A program made the translations under genes and the position numbers. From positions 1-12,354 of the forward strand of contig CALGTT010000008.1 of NCBI GenBank assembly GCA_937901485.1: a DNA stretch of 12,354 nucleotides, in the 5' to 3' direction. Positions 1-6,809 of the stretch are shown piece by piece (the first letter of the stretch is position 1; every line of letters starts with the position of its first letter). A model generated the notes under the pieces. It was not told where the DNA came from and made no database searches. It worked only from the letters and a program-made list of their open reading frames with translations. The stretch is from an uncultured Ruminococcus sp. (lineage in GTDB: Bacteria; Bacillota; Clostridia; Oscillospirales; Ruminococcaceae).

Positions 1-919
1 GGATCGCAGCGCGCAGTTCGGCCGTCGGGTTCTCGCTCACGGCCTCGATGATGCGCATGCCGCTCATCTCCTCGTCGTGTACGATCGGAACCTGTATGTT
101 GGTGCGACGACGATAGGCGTAGGGCGAGTAGCGTTCGGGGTACTTTACCTCGAACGATCCGGTGCGGTGGGTGAAGTGGTTGGCCAAGAGCTGGGCCGTC
201 GGGATCTCGTTTTCGGGGGCTTCGGTGAGCGATACGCGGATCGTATCTCCTATCCCCTCTTCCAACAGAATCCCGAGCGCGACCGAACTGCGCACCGTCC
301 CGGGCAGAAACGTCCCCGCTTCCGTCACGCCGAGGTGCAGCGGATAGCTGCATTTTTCTGCGGCAAGACGATAGCTGTCGATCATGCGGTCAACGTCGGA
401 GGATTTGATGGAAATGACGATATCCTCAAAGTCGAACTGTTCGAGCATTGCTGCATGGTGCATGGCACTTTCCACGAGGGCTTCGGGGGTGGGAGAGCCG
501 TATTTGGCAAGGATCTCCTTTTCGAGAGAGCCGGAATTCACGCCGATGCGGATCGGGATATTTTTGGACTTGCACGCCTGTGCGACCTGACGCACTCTGT
601 CCATATCGCCGATATTACCGGGATTGATGCGGATCTTGTCAACGCCTGCGGCGGCGGATTCAAGGGCAATGCGGTAATCGAAATGGATGTCCGCAACCAG
701 CGGAATGCGGATCTTTTCCTTGATCGCCGGAATCAGGCGGACAGCATCGAGCGTGGGGATCGCCGCACGGATGATCTCACAGCCAGCCGCTTCGAGCGCG
801 ACTGCCTGTGCAACGGTAGCTTCCACGTTTTCAGCGGGGACATTGAGCATGGACTGGATGTAGATATGACTGCCGTCCAGTGTGCAGTTTCCGACTTTGA
901 CGGGTTTGACATTTCTCAT
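1..919 (-). CDS. ispG: 4-hydroxy-3-methylbut-2-enyl diphosphate synthase, C-terminus cut by window edge; probable long form
   Basis: IspG/GcpE reductively converts methylerythritol 2,4-cyclodiphosphate to HMBPP, the penultimate MEP-pathway step, with a [4Fe-4S] cluster. I translated this frame by hand: 306 codons, open from ATG 919 to the left edge. Family motifs of the TIM-barrel domain are clear: QSM (22-24), ADIHFDYR (76-83), RINPGNIG (97-104), RIGVNSGSLE (124-133), LGVTEAG (196-202) and GIGDTIRVSLT (222-232). The ATG follows GAGGTG by 6 nt. In short-form enzymes a CPxCGR cluster motif comes about 35 residues after RVSL. Here 78 residues follow Arg228 with no cysteine at all, and they include YSPYAYRRR (263-271), reminiscent of the inserted middle domain of plant, Chlamydia and Bacteroidetes IspG. 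I infer a three-domain protein whose cluster domain lies outside the window. It is the last visible gene of the pyrH operon, 27 nt after the small exported-protein gene. Confidence 0.93.
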   Translation of the reverse strand, partial: MRNVKPVKVGNCTLDGSHIYIQSMLNVPAENVEATVAQAVALEAAGCEIIRAAIPTLDAVRLIPAIKEKIRIPLVADIHFDYRIALESAAAGVDKIRINPGNIGDMDRVRQVAQACKSKNIPIRIGVNSGSLEKEILAKYGSPTPEALVESAMHHAAMLEQFDFEDIVISIKSSDVDRMIDSYRLAAEKCSYPLHLGVTEAGTFLPGTVRSSVALGILLEEGIGDTIRVSLTEAPENEIPTAQLLANHFTHRTGSFEVKYPERYSPYAYRRRTNIQVPIVHDEEMSGMRIIEAVSENPTAELRAAI

Positions 920-946
920 AGTTGACACCTCGTATTTGTATTTGCA

Positions 947-1309
947 TTAGTTTTCATTCCAAATCTCAAAATAGGGCTTATTATTATAAATCTGGCATAC
1001 TGCATATTGATTTTCGCCGATCCTCCAATAATTTCTGACAATGCCCGAACCGACCATACCGCTTGGTTCACCTATGGCAGACACGACTTCATCATAAGTC
1101 ACAGAGCTTTCATTGACATGGCGGAAATAATCCTCCGGTACAGCAACGATCCGATCTGAATTGATGTTGTATGGCATCAATCCGCCCACATTTTTTGTAC
1201 GGGTAAAAGCAAGGCGTGTCGGATAGTGATTCTGCTGTCCGCTGTTTACAGCGGTGATGGAGATGAGCAAAAGGGCGAATATGCTTGATAAAATAATCAT
1301 TCTTTTCAT
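947..1309 (-). CDS. Small exported protein of unknown function
   Basis: I do not recognise this 120-residue protein. The N-terminus (MKRMIILSSIFALLLISITA) is a typical signal peptide or single membrane anchor, with no lipobox cysteine, so the rest is probably outside the membrane. The C-terminal half (about 70-118) contains TYDEVVSAIGEPSGMVGSG followed by an aromatic- and beta-rich tail. This resembles the short 'EV...lGePs...GSG...Y' repeat of BamE/SmpA-like and BLIP-like folds in Clostridia; that is a weak inference. ATG 1309 is preferred over the longer frame from 1339 because GGAG lies 10 nt upstream of it and the signal peptide then starts the protein. It sits 37 nt after rseP and 27 nt before ispG, so it is probably co-transcribed. 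Its GC content is about 42% by hand count, against about 55-57% in sampled neighbouring sequence. This suggests a later insertion into the cluster. Confidence 0.75.
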   Translation of the reverse strand: MKRMIILSSIFALLLISITAVNSGQQNHYPTRLAFTRTKNVGGLMPYNINSDRIVAVPEDYFRHVNESSVTYDEVVSAIGEPSGMVGSGIVRNYWRIGENQYAVCQIYNNKPYFEIWNEN

Positions 1310-1346
1310 GATACAGTTTCTCCGATTTGGGGCTGGCATGTGGGTA

Positions 1347-2411
1347 TCACCCCCCCTGAATCATCCTCAGAATATCCTGGAACGTTACCGCCACCATCAG
1401 GAGCATGAGCAGGGCAAGACCGATGAAATGCACCATGCCCTCGTGCTCGGGGTTGATGGGCTTGCGGCGGATGGCTTCGACAAGCAGGAACAGGAGTCTG
1501 CCGCCGTCAAGTGCCGGCAGGGGCAGGAGGTTGAAAATGCCCACGTTGATGGTGATGAAGGCTGACAGAGACAGCAGGGAGATCAGACTTTCACGGATGG
1601 TCTCACCCATGGAAACTGCCGTGCCGATGGTGTTGATGATGCCCACAGGACCGGACAGATCATGGAACCCGTACTTGCCGGTCACAAGGTCGATCAGGGA
1701 TGCCCAGATGAGTCTGCCGGTGGAGATGGTGTTCAGTGCGCTGTAGCGGATGACATTGAAGAAATTGCAGTCCTCTGCCTTGACGTAGAAATCCAGTCTG
1801 CCCTCGGTGGCAGTGTTGTAGAACGTCACATTTTCGAGCGTCACACGCTCGCCGCCGCGCTTGACAACCACGGTCATTTTGTCATTTTCCGTATTCTGAA
1901 GCTTGTAGGAGAGGTCGGTATCCGAGAAAATACGCATTCCCTCAATGGAAATGATGGTGTCACCGACCTGCAGACCGCAGGCTTCACTGGTGGAGGTAGA
2001 AGTTCGCTCCCCTGTTTCGGCATCCTCGGCATAGCTGAAGCCGGCGATGGTCGTGGTCACGACTTTCTGATAGAGAAGCGTCTGCGTGAGGATCAGCACA
2101 AAGCCGAGCACAAGGTTCATCACTGCGCCGGCAACCACGACTGCCATGCGCTTGGGAACACATTTCTTGCTGAATGCGCGCGGATCATCACTGGAATCAT
2201 CCTCGCCCTCCATCGCGCAGAAGCCGCCGACCGGCAGCAGACGCAGGGAGTATTCCGTTTCCTTACCCTGTTTTTTGAGGATCACGGGGCCCATGCCGAT
2301 GGCAAATTTATTGACTCTGATGCCGCAGAGCTTTGCCACGATGAAATGCCCGAATTCGTGGATCGCAATGATCACACCGAACACGATGAGTGCTATGAGA
2401 ATCTTTGCCAT
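1347..2411 (-). CDS. rseP: RIP metalloprotease RseP, site-2 protease family
   Basis: This is a membrane-embedded zinc metalloprotease that cuts transmembrane segments of anti-sigma factors, signal peptides or other membrane substrates. At 354 residues it is in the usual range for Gram-positive RseP/RasP. The zinc site HEFGH (18-22) lies in the first membrane helix. The second catalytic motif, NLLPLPALDGGRL (294-306), lies in a later helix and its Asp302 supplies the third zinc ligand. Further hydrophobic helices are near 90-112, 275-298 and 326-345. A single PDZ-like domain spans roughly 118-210, with GLQVGDTIISIEG (146-158) typical of that fold; E. coli RseP has two. ATG 2411 has AAAGGA 10 nt upstream. 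It follows dxr by 24 nt, the conserved place for this gene between dxr and ispG. The substrate cannot be told from the sequence. Confidence 0.95.
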   Translation of the reverse strand: MAKILIALIVFGVIIAIHEFGHFIVAKLCGIRVNKFAIGMGPVILKKQGKETEYSLRLLPVGGFCAMEGEDDSSDDPRAFSKKCVPKRMAVVVAGAVMNLVLGFVLILTQTLLYQKVVTTTIAGFSYAEDAETGERTSTSTSEACGLQVGDTIISIEGMRIFSDTDLSYKLQNTENDKMTVVVKRGGERVTLENVTFYNTATEGRLDFYVKAEDCNFFNVIRYSALNTISTGRLIWASLIDLVTGKYGFHDLSGPVGIINTIGTAVSMGETIRESLISLLSLSAFITINVGIFNLLPLPALDGGRLLFLLVEAIRRKPINPEHEGMVHFIGLALLMLLMVAVTFQDILRMIQGG

Positions 2412-2435
2412 AGATCATAAATCCTTTCTCTCTGT

Positions 2436-3581
2436 TTATCCGAGGATCTTGTTTCGCACAAAGGCACGCGCTTCTCTGTCGGCGCGGAGCACATCGTCAT
2501 AGCAGGTCACACTGCCGCCCTTTACGGATGACATCGCGGCACGCACAAGCTCCCCGATCTGCAAAAATGCAATCTCATCACGCAGGAACCAGCCGACTGC
2601 TTCCTCGTTTGCCGCATTGACGATGCAGGGCAGCAGACCGCCCTCCGTGATCGCGTCGATCGCCGCACGCAGACAGCCGAATGTCTCATAGTCAGGCTGC
2701 TCAAAGGTCAGCGTGCCGTATTCAGTCAGGGAAAGCGGACGCGTCGGGCAGGGCTTTCGCTCCGGATACAGGAGCGCGTACTGAATCGGGATCTTCATAT
2801 CCGGCACACCCATCTGTCCGATCACAGCGTAGTCCTCGAATTCCACGGCGGAATGCAGGACGCTCTGACGATGCACGACGATCTCGATCTGGGAGGGATC
2901 GAGGTCAAAGAGCCACTTGGCTTCAATGAATTCCAGTCCCTTGTTCATGAGCGTGGAGGAGTCGATGGTGATCTTGCTGCCCATGTCCCAGTTGGGATGC
3001 TTGAGCGCGTCCGCTGCGCGGACATTCCGCAGTTCCTCCGTGGTTTTTCCGAAAAACGGACCGCCGGAGGCTGTAAGAATGATCTTACGCACGCGGTTCA
3101 TGGCGTTGCCCTGCAAGCACTGGAAAATGGCAGAATGCTCACTGTCCACGGGGTAGATGTGCACACCCTTTTCGGCTGCCGCTTTCATGACGAGTGAGCC
3201 GCCGGCAACAAGCGTTTCTTTGTTGGCAAGTGCGACATCCGTGCCCGCTTCGATCGCGGTCAGCGTCGGAAGCAGACCGACCATGCCGACCACGCTGTTG
3301 AGTACGATATCCGCTTCACGCGAGCCTGCAATTTTGCACAGTCCCTCCATGCCGGTGAGGATCTCGATGTCCTCCCCTGCCAGAAGCTCCGCAAGCAGAT
3401 CTTTCTTGGTTTCATCAAAGATGCAGACGCGCTGGGGCTTGTATGCCTTTGCCTGCTGCGCGAGCTTTTCTGCCTGACTGTGCGCTGCAAGGGCAGTCAC
3501 GCGCATGTTGTGCATCGTCACGACCTCCAGAGCCTGTGTGCCGATAGAACCGGTCGAGCCGAGAATGGCTACAGTTTTCAT
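2436..3581 (-). CDS. dxr: 1-deoxy-D-xylulose-5-phosphate reductoisomerase
   Basis: Dxr (IspC) turns DXP into 2-C-methylerythritol 4-phosphate using NADPH and a divalent metal, the first committed MEP-pathway step and the target of fosmidomycin. The 381-residue protein has the NADPH loop GSTGSIGTQ (8-16), LANKETLV (118-125), the metal-binding PVDSEHSA (144-151, Asp146 and Glu148), ASGGPF (171-176), HPNWDMG (195-201) and MNKGLEFIEA (212-221). ATG 3581 was chosen over the upstream in-frame ATG 3587 and over 3647: AAAGGA is 9 nt before 3581 but only 3 nt before 3587, and translation begins directly with the Rossmann strand MKTVAILG. The extension to 3647 would run through the hairpin leader. The start is 91 nt from the cdsA stop, one of the widest gaps in the operon, and that gap carries an RNA hairpin. 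Product flow to uppS in the same operon is direct: isoprenoid precursors for undecaprenyl diphosphate. Confidence 0.97.
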   Translation of the reverse strand: MKTVAILGSTGSIGTQALEVVTMHNMRVTALAAHSQAEKLAQQAKAYKPQRVCIFDETKKDLLAELLAGEDIEILTGMEGLCKIAGSREADIVLNSVVGMVGLLPTLTAIEAGTDVALANKETLVAGGSLVMKAAAEKGVHIYPVDSEHSAIFQCLQGNAMNRVRKIILTASGGPFFGKTTEELRNVRAADALKHPNWDMGSKITIDSSTLMNKGLEFIEAKWLFDLDPSQIEIVVHRQSVLHSAVEFEDYAVIGQMGVPDMKIPIQYALLYPERKPCPTRPLSLTEYGTLTFEQPDYETFGCLRAAIDAITEGGLLPCIVNAANEEAVGWFLRDEIAFLQIGELVRAAMSSVKGGSVTCYDDVLRADREARAFVRNKILG

Positions 3582-3627
3582 ATGCATTCGTCCTTTCCAG
3601 ATAATCGTACCCCCAAAAGGTACACAA

Positions 3628-3667
3628 TACAATAAACCCATCCACATTGCAGGACGGGTTTATTGCA
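3628..3667 (-). terminator. Long RNA hairpin between cdsA and dxr; possible partial terminator or processing stem
   Basis: On minus-strand RNA the arms at 3652-3667 and 3628-3643 pair over 16 consecutive positions around an 8-nt loop (3644-3651), with two G-U wobbles. On plus-strand RNA the same two positions would be A-C mismatches, so the structure belongs to the operon transcript. The inner seven pairs are GC-rich (CCCGTCC with GGATGGG) and are followed by TTTATTGTATTG, a loose U-rich tract. That fits a weak intrinsic terminator or attenuator, or an mRNA-stability or cleavage stem. A second small stem (GTACC/GGTAC, 3607-3623) lies just downstream, before the dxr ribosome binding site. The structure is seen directly; the role is inferred. 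Since dxr, rseP and ispG lie beyond it without another visible promoter, full termination is unlikely. Confidence 0.6.
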
Positions 3668-3672
3668 GGTCA

Positions 3673-4500
3673 TCATTCAAAAATGGAAAATAATGTTAAG
3701 AACCCGTACAATGCAGGGACAACGAACAGCACGCTGTCAAAGCGATCCATCAGACCGCCGTGTCCCGGCATGATCGAACCATAATCCTTGATACCCTTCT
3801 GACGCTTCACGACGGAGGCGCAGAGATCACCGGCGACGCTGACAAGTGCGCAGACCGCGCCGAGCAGACATGCGGAGAAATAATTCACCGAAAGCTCCAT
3901 GCCGCCGTTTCTGCGGATGATACCATACACCAGACAGATCAAGCCAAAAACAATCATGTTTGAGAGGATGCCGCCGACAAAGCCCTCCACGGTTTTTTTC
4001 GGGCTGATCTCCGGACAGAGCTTGTGCTTGCCGAGCGAGATGCCGGCGAAGTAGGCACCGGAATCCGCGATCCAGCCGCCGCACAGCGCAAGGACAACAT
4101 ACAGCATTCCGTGGGTGTCTGCATTTTTCAGAGCGATGACCATGCACAGTGATTTTGTTACCAAGATCGCAGTCATGATCATGAACGCCATCTGTTCCAC
4201 ATGAAACGTTTTAGAATTGCGCAGAAATTCGACAAAAACAAGCATCAGGCAGACAAACTGCGCCAGAGGCAGATATGCATGAAGGCTGTAGAATTCCAGA
4301 AAGGGCGTGGCGATGCCATAGAGCAGGATGCCCACCATAGCAACACGGAATTCAGTCCCTTTGACCGCCTTTGCAAGCTCCATCAGGATGATCGAAATGA
4401 CACCTGCCAGCGCAAGCGGGAACAGGAAGGTCTGATTCAAAAAGAGTACAGCAAGTGCAAGAGCGATGCCGATAAAGGCGGAGATCAGACGCACTGCCAT
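3673..4500 (-). CDS. cdsA: Phosphatidate cytidylyltransferase
   Basis: CdsA makes CDP-diacylglycerol from phosphatidic acid and CTP in the membrane, the branch point for bacterial phospholipids. The 275-residue protein is mostly hydrophobic, with about eight membrane helices (for example 5-21, 27-41, 56-70, 78-93, 104-122, 132-145, 178-194, 208-222, 256-272). The C-terminal cytidylyltransferase signature is intact at 229-255: Ser229, KR at 232-233, KD at 238-239, PGHGGLMDRFD at 245-255. SDSGAYFAG (146-154, with the leading residues IAD) and PKKTVEGFVGG (167-177) are further family motifs. ATG 4500 lies three nt after the uppS stop (TGA-TCC-ATG), with a weak GGGGGTG site inside the uppS end, suggesting translational coupling. 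It is the usual neighbour of uppS in this cluster. Confidence 0.95.
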   Translation of the reverse strand: MAVRLISAFIGIALALAVLFLNQTFLFPLALAGVISIILMELAKAVKGTEFRVAMVGILLYGIATPFLEFYSLHAYLPLAQFVCLMLVFVEFLRNSKTFHVEQMAFMIMTAILVTKSLCMVIALKNADTHGMLYVVLALCGGWIADSGAYFAGISLGKHKLCPEISPKKTVEGFVGGILSNMIVFGLICLVYGIIRRNGGMELSVNYFSACLLGAVCALVSVAGDLCASVVKRQKGIKDYGSIMPGHGGLMDRFDSVLFVVPALYGFLTLFSIFE

Positions 4501-4503
4501 GGA

Positions 4504-5247
4504 TCAGACACCCCCGAATCTTCTGCCTCTGCCTGCAAAGTCGATCAGGGCTTTGTTGAGTTCTTCCGGTGAAAAATCCGGCCAGAGTACATCGGTGAAA
4601 TAGTATTCCGCATAGGCACACTGCCAGATCAGGTAATTGGACAGACGCAGCTCGCCGCTTGGACGGATGACAAGATCAACGTCCGGATGTCCCGCAGTAT
4701 ACAGATGGGCTGCGATCGTTTCCTCGGTGATATCCTCCGGAGAAATCTCGCCGTTTTTCACCATTTCTGCGATCTGACGGGCAGAATACGCGATCTCATC
4801 GCGCCCGCCGTAGTTGCACGCGAGCATGACAGTGAGCTGGGAGTGATGTGCGGTGTCTTCCTCAAGCTTGATCATCTTTGTGCGGATATCCTCCGGATAC
4901 ACGCTCTTGTCGCCGAGGAAAATGGCACGGACACCATCGCCCAGATGCTTCTGTACTTCATCAAGGTATTCACGCATGATCGCAAGAATGCCATCAATCT
5001 CCTCCTTCGGACGCTTCCAGTTCTCGGTGGAGAACACATAGAAGGACGCGTAGGGGATGCCGATGTCCTTGCAGTACTGCATGATGCGCTTGAAATTCTT
5101 GCCGCCCTCAACATGACCAAGACTTCTCGGAAGACCGCGCTTTTTCGCCCATCTTCCGTTGCCGTCCATAATAAAGCCAACGTGAGTCGGCAGGATCTCC
5201 GGCAGCGCACTGTCGTCCGCTGCCGATCTTTTCTTCAAAAATGCCAT
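4504..5247 (-). CDS. uppS: Isoprenyl transferase (undecaprenyl diphosphate synthase)
   Basis: UppS is a cis-prenyltransferase that condenses farnesyl diphosphate with eight isopentenyl diphosphates to make undecaprenyl diphosphate, the lipid carrier for peptidoglycan and other wall polymers. The 247-residue protein has the usual length. It shows FIMDGNGRWA (25-34) with catalytic Asp28, the FSTENWKRP motif (72-80), the diphosphate-binding RPSGELRLSN (195-204), and AYAEYYFTDVLWPDF (211-225) with the metal-binding Glu214. ATG 5247 has a good TAGGAG site 6 nt upstream. It lies 35 nt after frr and 3 nt before cdsA. The chain length is inferred from family and context; the sequence itself does not fix it. 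It draws on the MEP pathway whose dxr and ispG genes are downstream in the operon. Confidence 0.96.
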   Translation of the reverse strand: MAFLKKRSAADDSALPEILPTHVGFIMDGNGRWAKKRGLPRSLGHVEGGKNFKRIMQYCKDIGIPYASFYVFSTENWKRPKEEIDGILAIMREYLDEVQKHLGDGVRAIFLGDKSVYPEDIRTKMIKLEEDTAHHSQLTVMLACNYGGRDEIAYSARQIAEMVKNGEISPEDITEETIAAHLYTAGHPDVDLVIRPSGELRLSNYLIWQCAYAEYYFTDVLWPDFSPEELNKALIDFAGRGRRFGGV

Positions 5248-5282
5248 GATATGCTCCTAAATCATATGATATTGGGAAGTGA

Positions 5283-5837
5283 TCAGATGCTCATGATCTC
5301 CTTTTCCTTTTCTGCGACTGCCTTATCGACATCCTCGCAGAAACGGTCGGTCAGCTTCTGCACCTTCTTTTCTGCATCCTTCTGATCGTCCTCGGTGATC
5401 TCGTTATTCTTCTTCATGGTCTTGAGCTTTTCGATGGTATCACGGCGGATATTGCGCACACTTACCTTTGCATCTTCACCGGACTTCTTGACAGTCTTGC
5501 ACAGCTCCTTTCTGCGCTCCTCAGTCAGCTGCGGGAACGCAAGGCGGATTACCTTGCCATCGTTGTTCGGGGTAATGCCGATATCGGAAGCCAGAATTGC
5601 CTTTTCAATTGCCTTGAGGGAAGTCACATCCCACGGCTGGATCATCAGGATTCTTGCTTCAGCCACGGAAACAGCTGCCATGGACTGGATTGGTGTGGGC
5701 GCACCGTAATAGTCAACCATCACCTTGTCGAGAACTGCGGGGTTTGCTCTGCCTGCGCGCAGTGCTGCAAAGTCATTCTTCAGACGCTCAACGGTCTTGG
5801 TCATCTTTTCTTCTGCTTTTTTGATCTGTTCTTTCAT
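5283..5837 (-). CDS. frr: Ribosome recycling factor
   Basis: RRF acts with EF-G to split post-termination ribosomes from mRNA and is usually essential. The 184-residue protein matches the family length of about 185 and covers both domains: the long three-helix bundle (about 1-30 and 105-184) and the small beta domain (about 31-104). Family hallmarks are LRAGRANPAVLDKV (26-39), YYGAPTPIQSMAAVSV (43-58), PWD (68-70), GITPNNDGKVIRL (88-100) and LTEERRKELCK (105-115). The start at 5837 is fixed by family alignment, since the protein begins MKEQIKKAEEKM as expected. Its best Shine-Dalgarno motif, however, is 35 nt upstream with a hairpin between (see the leader entry). It follows pyrH by 59 nt and is followed by uppS after 35 nt. 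Confidence 0.97.
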   Translation of the reverse strand: MKEQIKKAEEKMTKTVERLKNDFAALRAGRANPAVLDKVMVDYYGAPTPIQSMAAVSVAEARILMIQPWDVTSLKAIEKAILASDIGITPNNDGKVIRLAFPQLTEERRKELCKTVKKSGEDAKVSVRNIRRDTIEKLKTMKKNNEITEDDQKDAEKKVQKLTDRFCEDVDKAVAEKEKEIMSI

Positions 5838-5879
5838 GGTTACTGTCCGCCCCGCGCATTCCGGCGGAGCGACTCCTTT
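5838..5879 (-). promoter_or_regulatory. frr leader: distant Shine-Dalgarno site separated from the start by a hairpin
   Basis: AAAGGAG reads on the minus strand at 5879-5873, an excellent ribosome binding motif, but 35 nt separate it from the frr ATG. Within that spacer TCCGCC (5868-5863) and GGCGGA (5851-5846) can form a 6-bp GC-only-but-one stem with an 11-nt loop. Folding would hide 23 nt and leave an effective spacing of about 12 nt. A weaker GGGGCGG motif nearer the ATG overlaps the 3' arm of this stem. Folding could therefore help initiation (by bringing the strong site closer) or hinder it (by masking the weak one). The motifs are seen directly; the function is inferred. The spacer is markedly GC-richer than its surroundings. 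Confidence 0.45.
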
Positions 5880-5896
5880 CTGTAATAATATGGTCG

Positions 5897-6607
5897 TTAG
5901 TTTTCGTAAATAACCGTGCCGACGTTCTTGCCGAGGACTGCATCCATGATGTTGTCCGGACGGCTCAGGTCAAACACGAGCATTGCCAGCTTATTGTCAC
6001 GGCAAAGTGTTGCCGCAGTGCTGTCCATGACAGCCAGTTCCTTAGAAAGCACCTCGCTGAAGGTCAGGGTATCATACTTGACAGCATCGTCATACTTGTG
6101 AGGATCCTTGTCATATACACCGTCCACGAGGGTTGCCTTCATCATGATCTCTGCTTCGATCTCAATACCGCGCAGTGCTGCTGCGGTATCGGTGGAGAAA
6201 AACGGGTTGCCGGTTCCGCATCCGAAAATGACAACTCTGCCCTTCTTGAAGTGGTTGATCGCCTTATTGCGGATGTACGGCTCTGCAATCTGCTGCATGG
6301 TAATGGCAGTCTGCACGCGCACCTCCACGCCGAGGGATTCAAGGACATCAGCAATGGCGAGCGCATTGATGGTGGTTGCAAGCATTCCCATGTGGTCGGC
6401 GCGGGTTCTGTCCAGACCACCGCACATTTTGCCGCGCAGGAAGTTGCCGCCGCCGACAACGATACCGACCTCTACGCCGATATCCACGCACTTCTTGATG
6501 CTCTCGCAGATATTGCCGATGACAGTATAATCCAGACCGTGCTTCTTGTCACCTGCAAGTGCTTCACCACTGAGCTTTAAGAGAATTCTTTTGTATTTCA
6601 GTTCCAT
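5897..6607 (-). CDS. pyrH: UMP kinase
   Basis: PyrH phosphorylates UMP to UDP with ATP, feeding RNA, DNA and wall-sugar nucleotide synthesis. It belongs to the amino-acid kinase fold and acts as a hexamer in the cytosol. The 236 residues match the usual length. Motifs are KRILLKLSGEALAG (6-19), the UMP-binding VGGGNFLRG (51-59), RADHMGMLATTINALA (69-84), GTGNPFFSTDTAAALR (131-146) and the ATP-site ATLVDGVYDKDPH (158-170). ATG 6607 was chosen over the in-frame GTG 6622 because the AGGTG ribosome binding site lies between them, 8 nt before 6607, and the protein then begins MELKYKRILLKLSGEA as in homologues. It is the first gene of the operon, about 26 nt downstream of the inferred transcription start. 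Confidence 0.97.
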   Translation of the reverse strand: MELKYKRILLKLSGEALAGDKKHGLDYTVIGNICESIKKCVDIGVEVGIVVGGGNFLRGKMCGGLDRTRADHMGMLATTINALAIADVLESLGVEVRVQTAITMQQIAEPYIRNKAINHFKKGRVVIFGCGTGNPFFSTDTAAALRGIEIEAEIMMKATLVDGVYDKDPHKYDDAVKYDTLTFSEVLSKELAVMDSTAATLCRDNKLAMLVFDLSRPDNIMDAVLGKNVGTVIYEN

Positions 6608-6639
6608 GATATGACACCTCACATAAATATACTACTTCT

Positions 6640-6668
6640 ATTTTACACTAAAAAATCAATTCTGTAAA
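6640..6668 (-). promoter_or_regulatory. Sigma-A-type promoter of the pyrH-frr-uppS-cdsA-dxr-rseP-ispG operon
   Basis: On the minus strand TTTACA (6668-6663, -35, five of six consensus) and TAAAAT (6645-6640, -10, five of six) are separated by exactly 17 nt. The start of transcription would fall near 6633, giving a leader of about 26 nt that contains only the pyrH ribosome binding site. No attenuator is visible in so short a leader. No comparable promoter is seen in the other intergenic gaps of the cluster. Confidence 0.75.
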
Positions 6669-6678
6669 GTGTATTTCT

Positions 6679-6700
6679 GAAAAAAATCATAATTTTTTTC
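6679..6700. repeat. Perfect A/T-tract inverted repeat upstream of the pyrH promoter
   Basis: GAAAAAAAT (6679-6687) and ATTTTTTTC (6692-6700) are exact inverted copies around a 4-nt centre. The repeat begins 11 nt upstream of the -35 box. Phased A7 and T7 tracts in this place suit an UP-like element contacted by the RNA polymerase alpha subunit, intrinsic curvature, or an operator. It is not a standard intrinsic terminator because the stem has only one G-C pair. The repeat is seen directly; the role is inferred. Confidence 0.5.
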
Positions 6701-6809
6701 CAGATCCACTGTTTCCGGCAGATTTTCCACAGGATTTTTCAATTCCTGCATGGTGCTTTCCCCTGCTGCATATACTCTGACATCTGATAATTTCCACAGG
6801 AGGCGTGCT

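Noticed and set aside
3582..3647. N-terminal extension of dxr through the hairpin leader
   Set aside because: The extra residues do not fit the family N-terminus, which begins at the Rossmann strand, and the ribosome binding site is just before 3581.
6679..6700. A/T inverted repeat as an intrinsic terminator
   Set aside because: Each arm has a single G-C pair, no gene ends into it, and it lies upstream of a promoter.
6750..6809. Upstream ATG extending the DUF6512-like protein by 20 residues
   Set aside because: There is no ribosome binding site at usable spacing, while the inner ATG at 6810 has AGGAGG 6 nt away.
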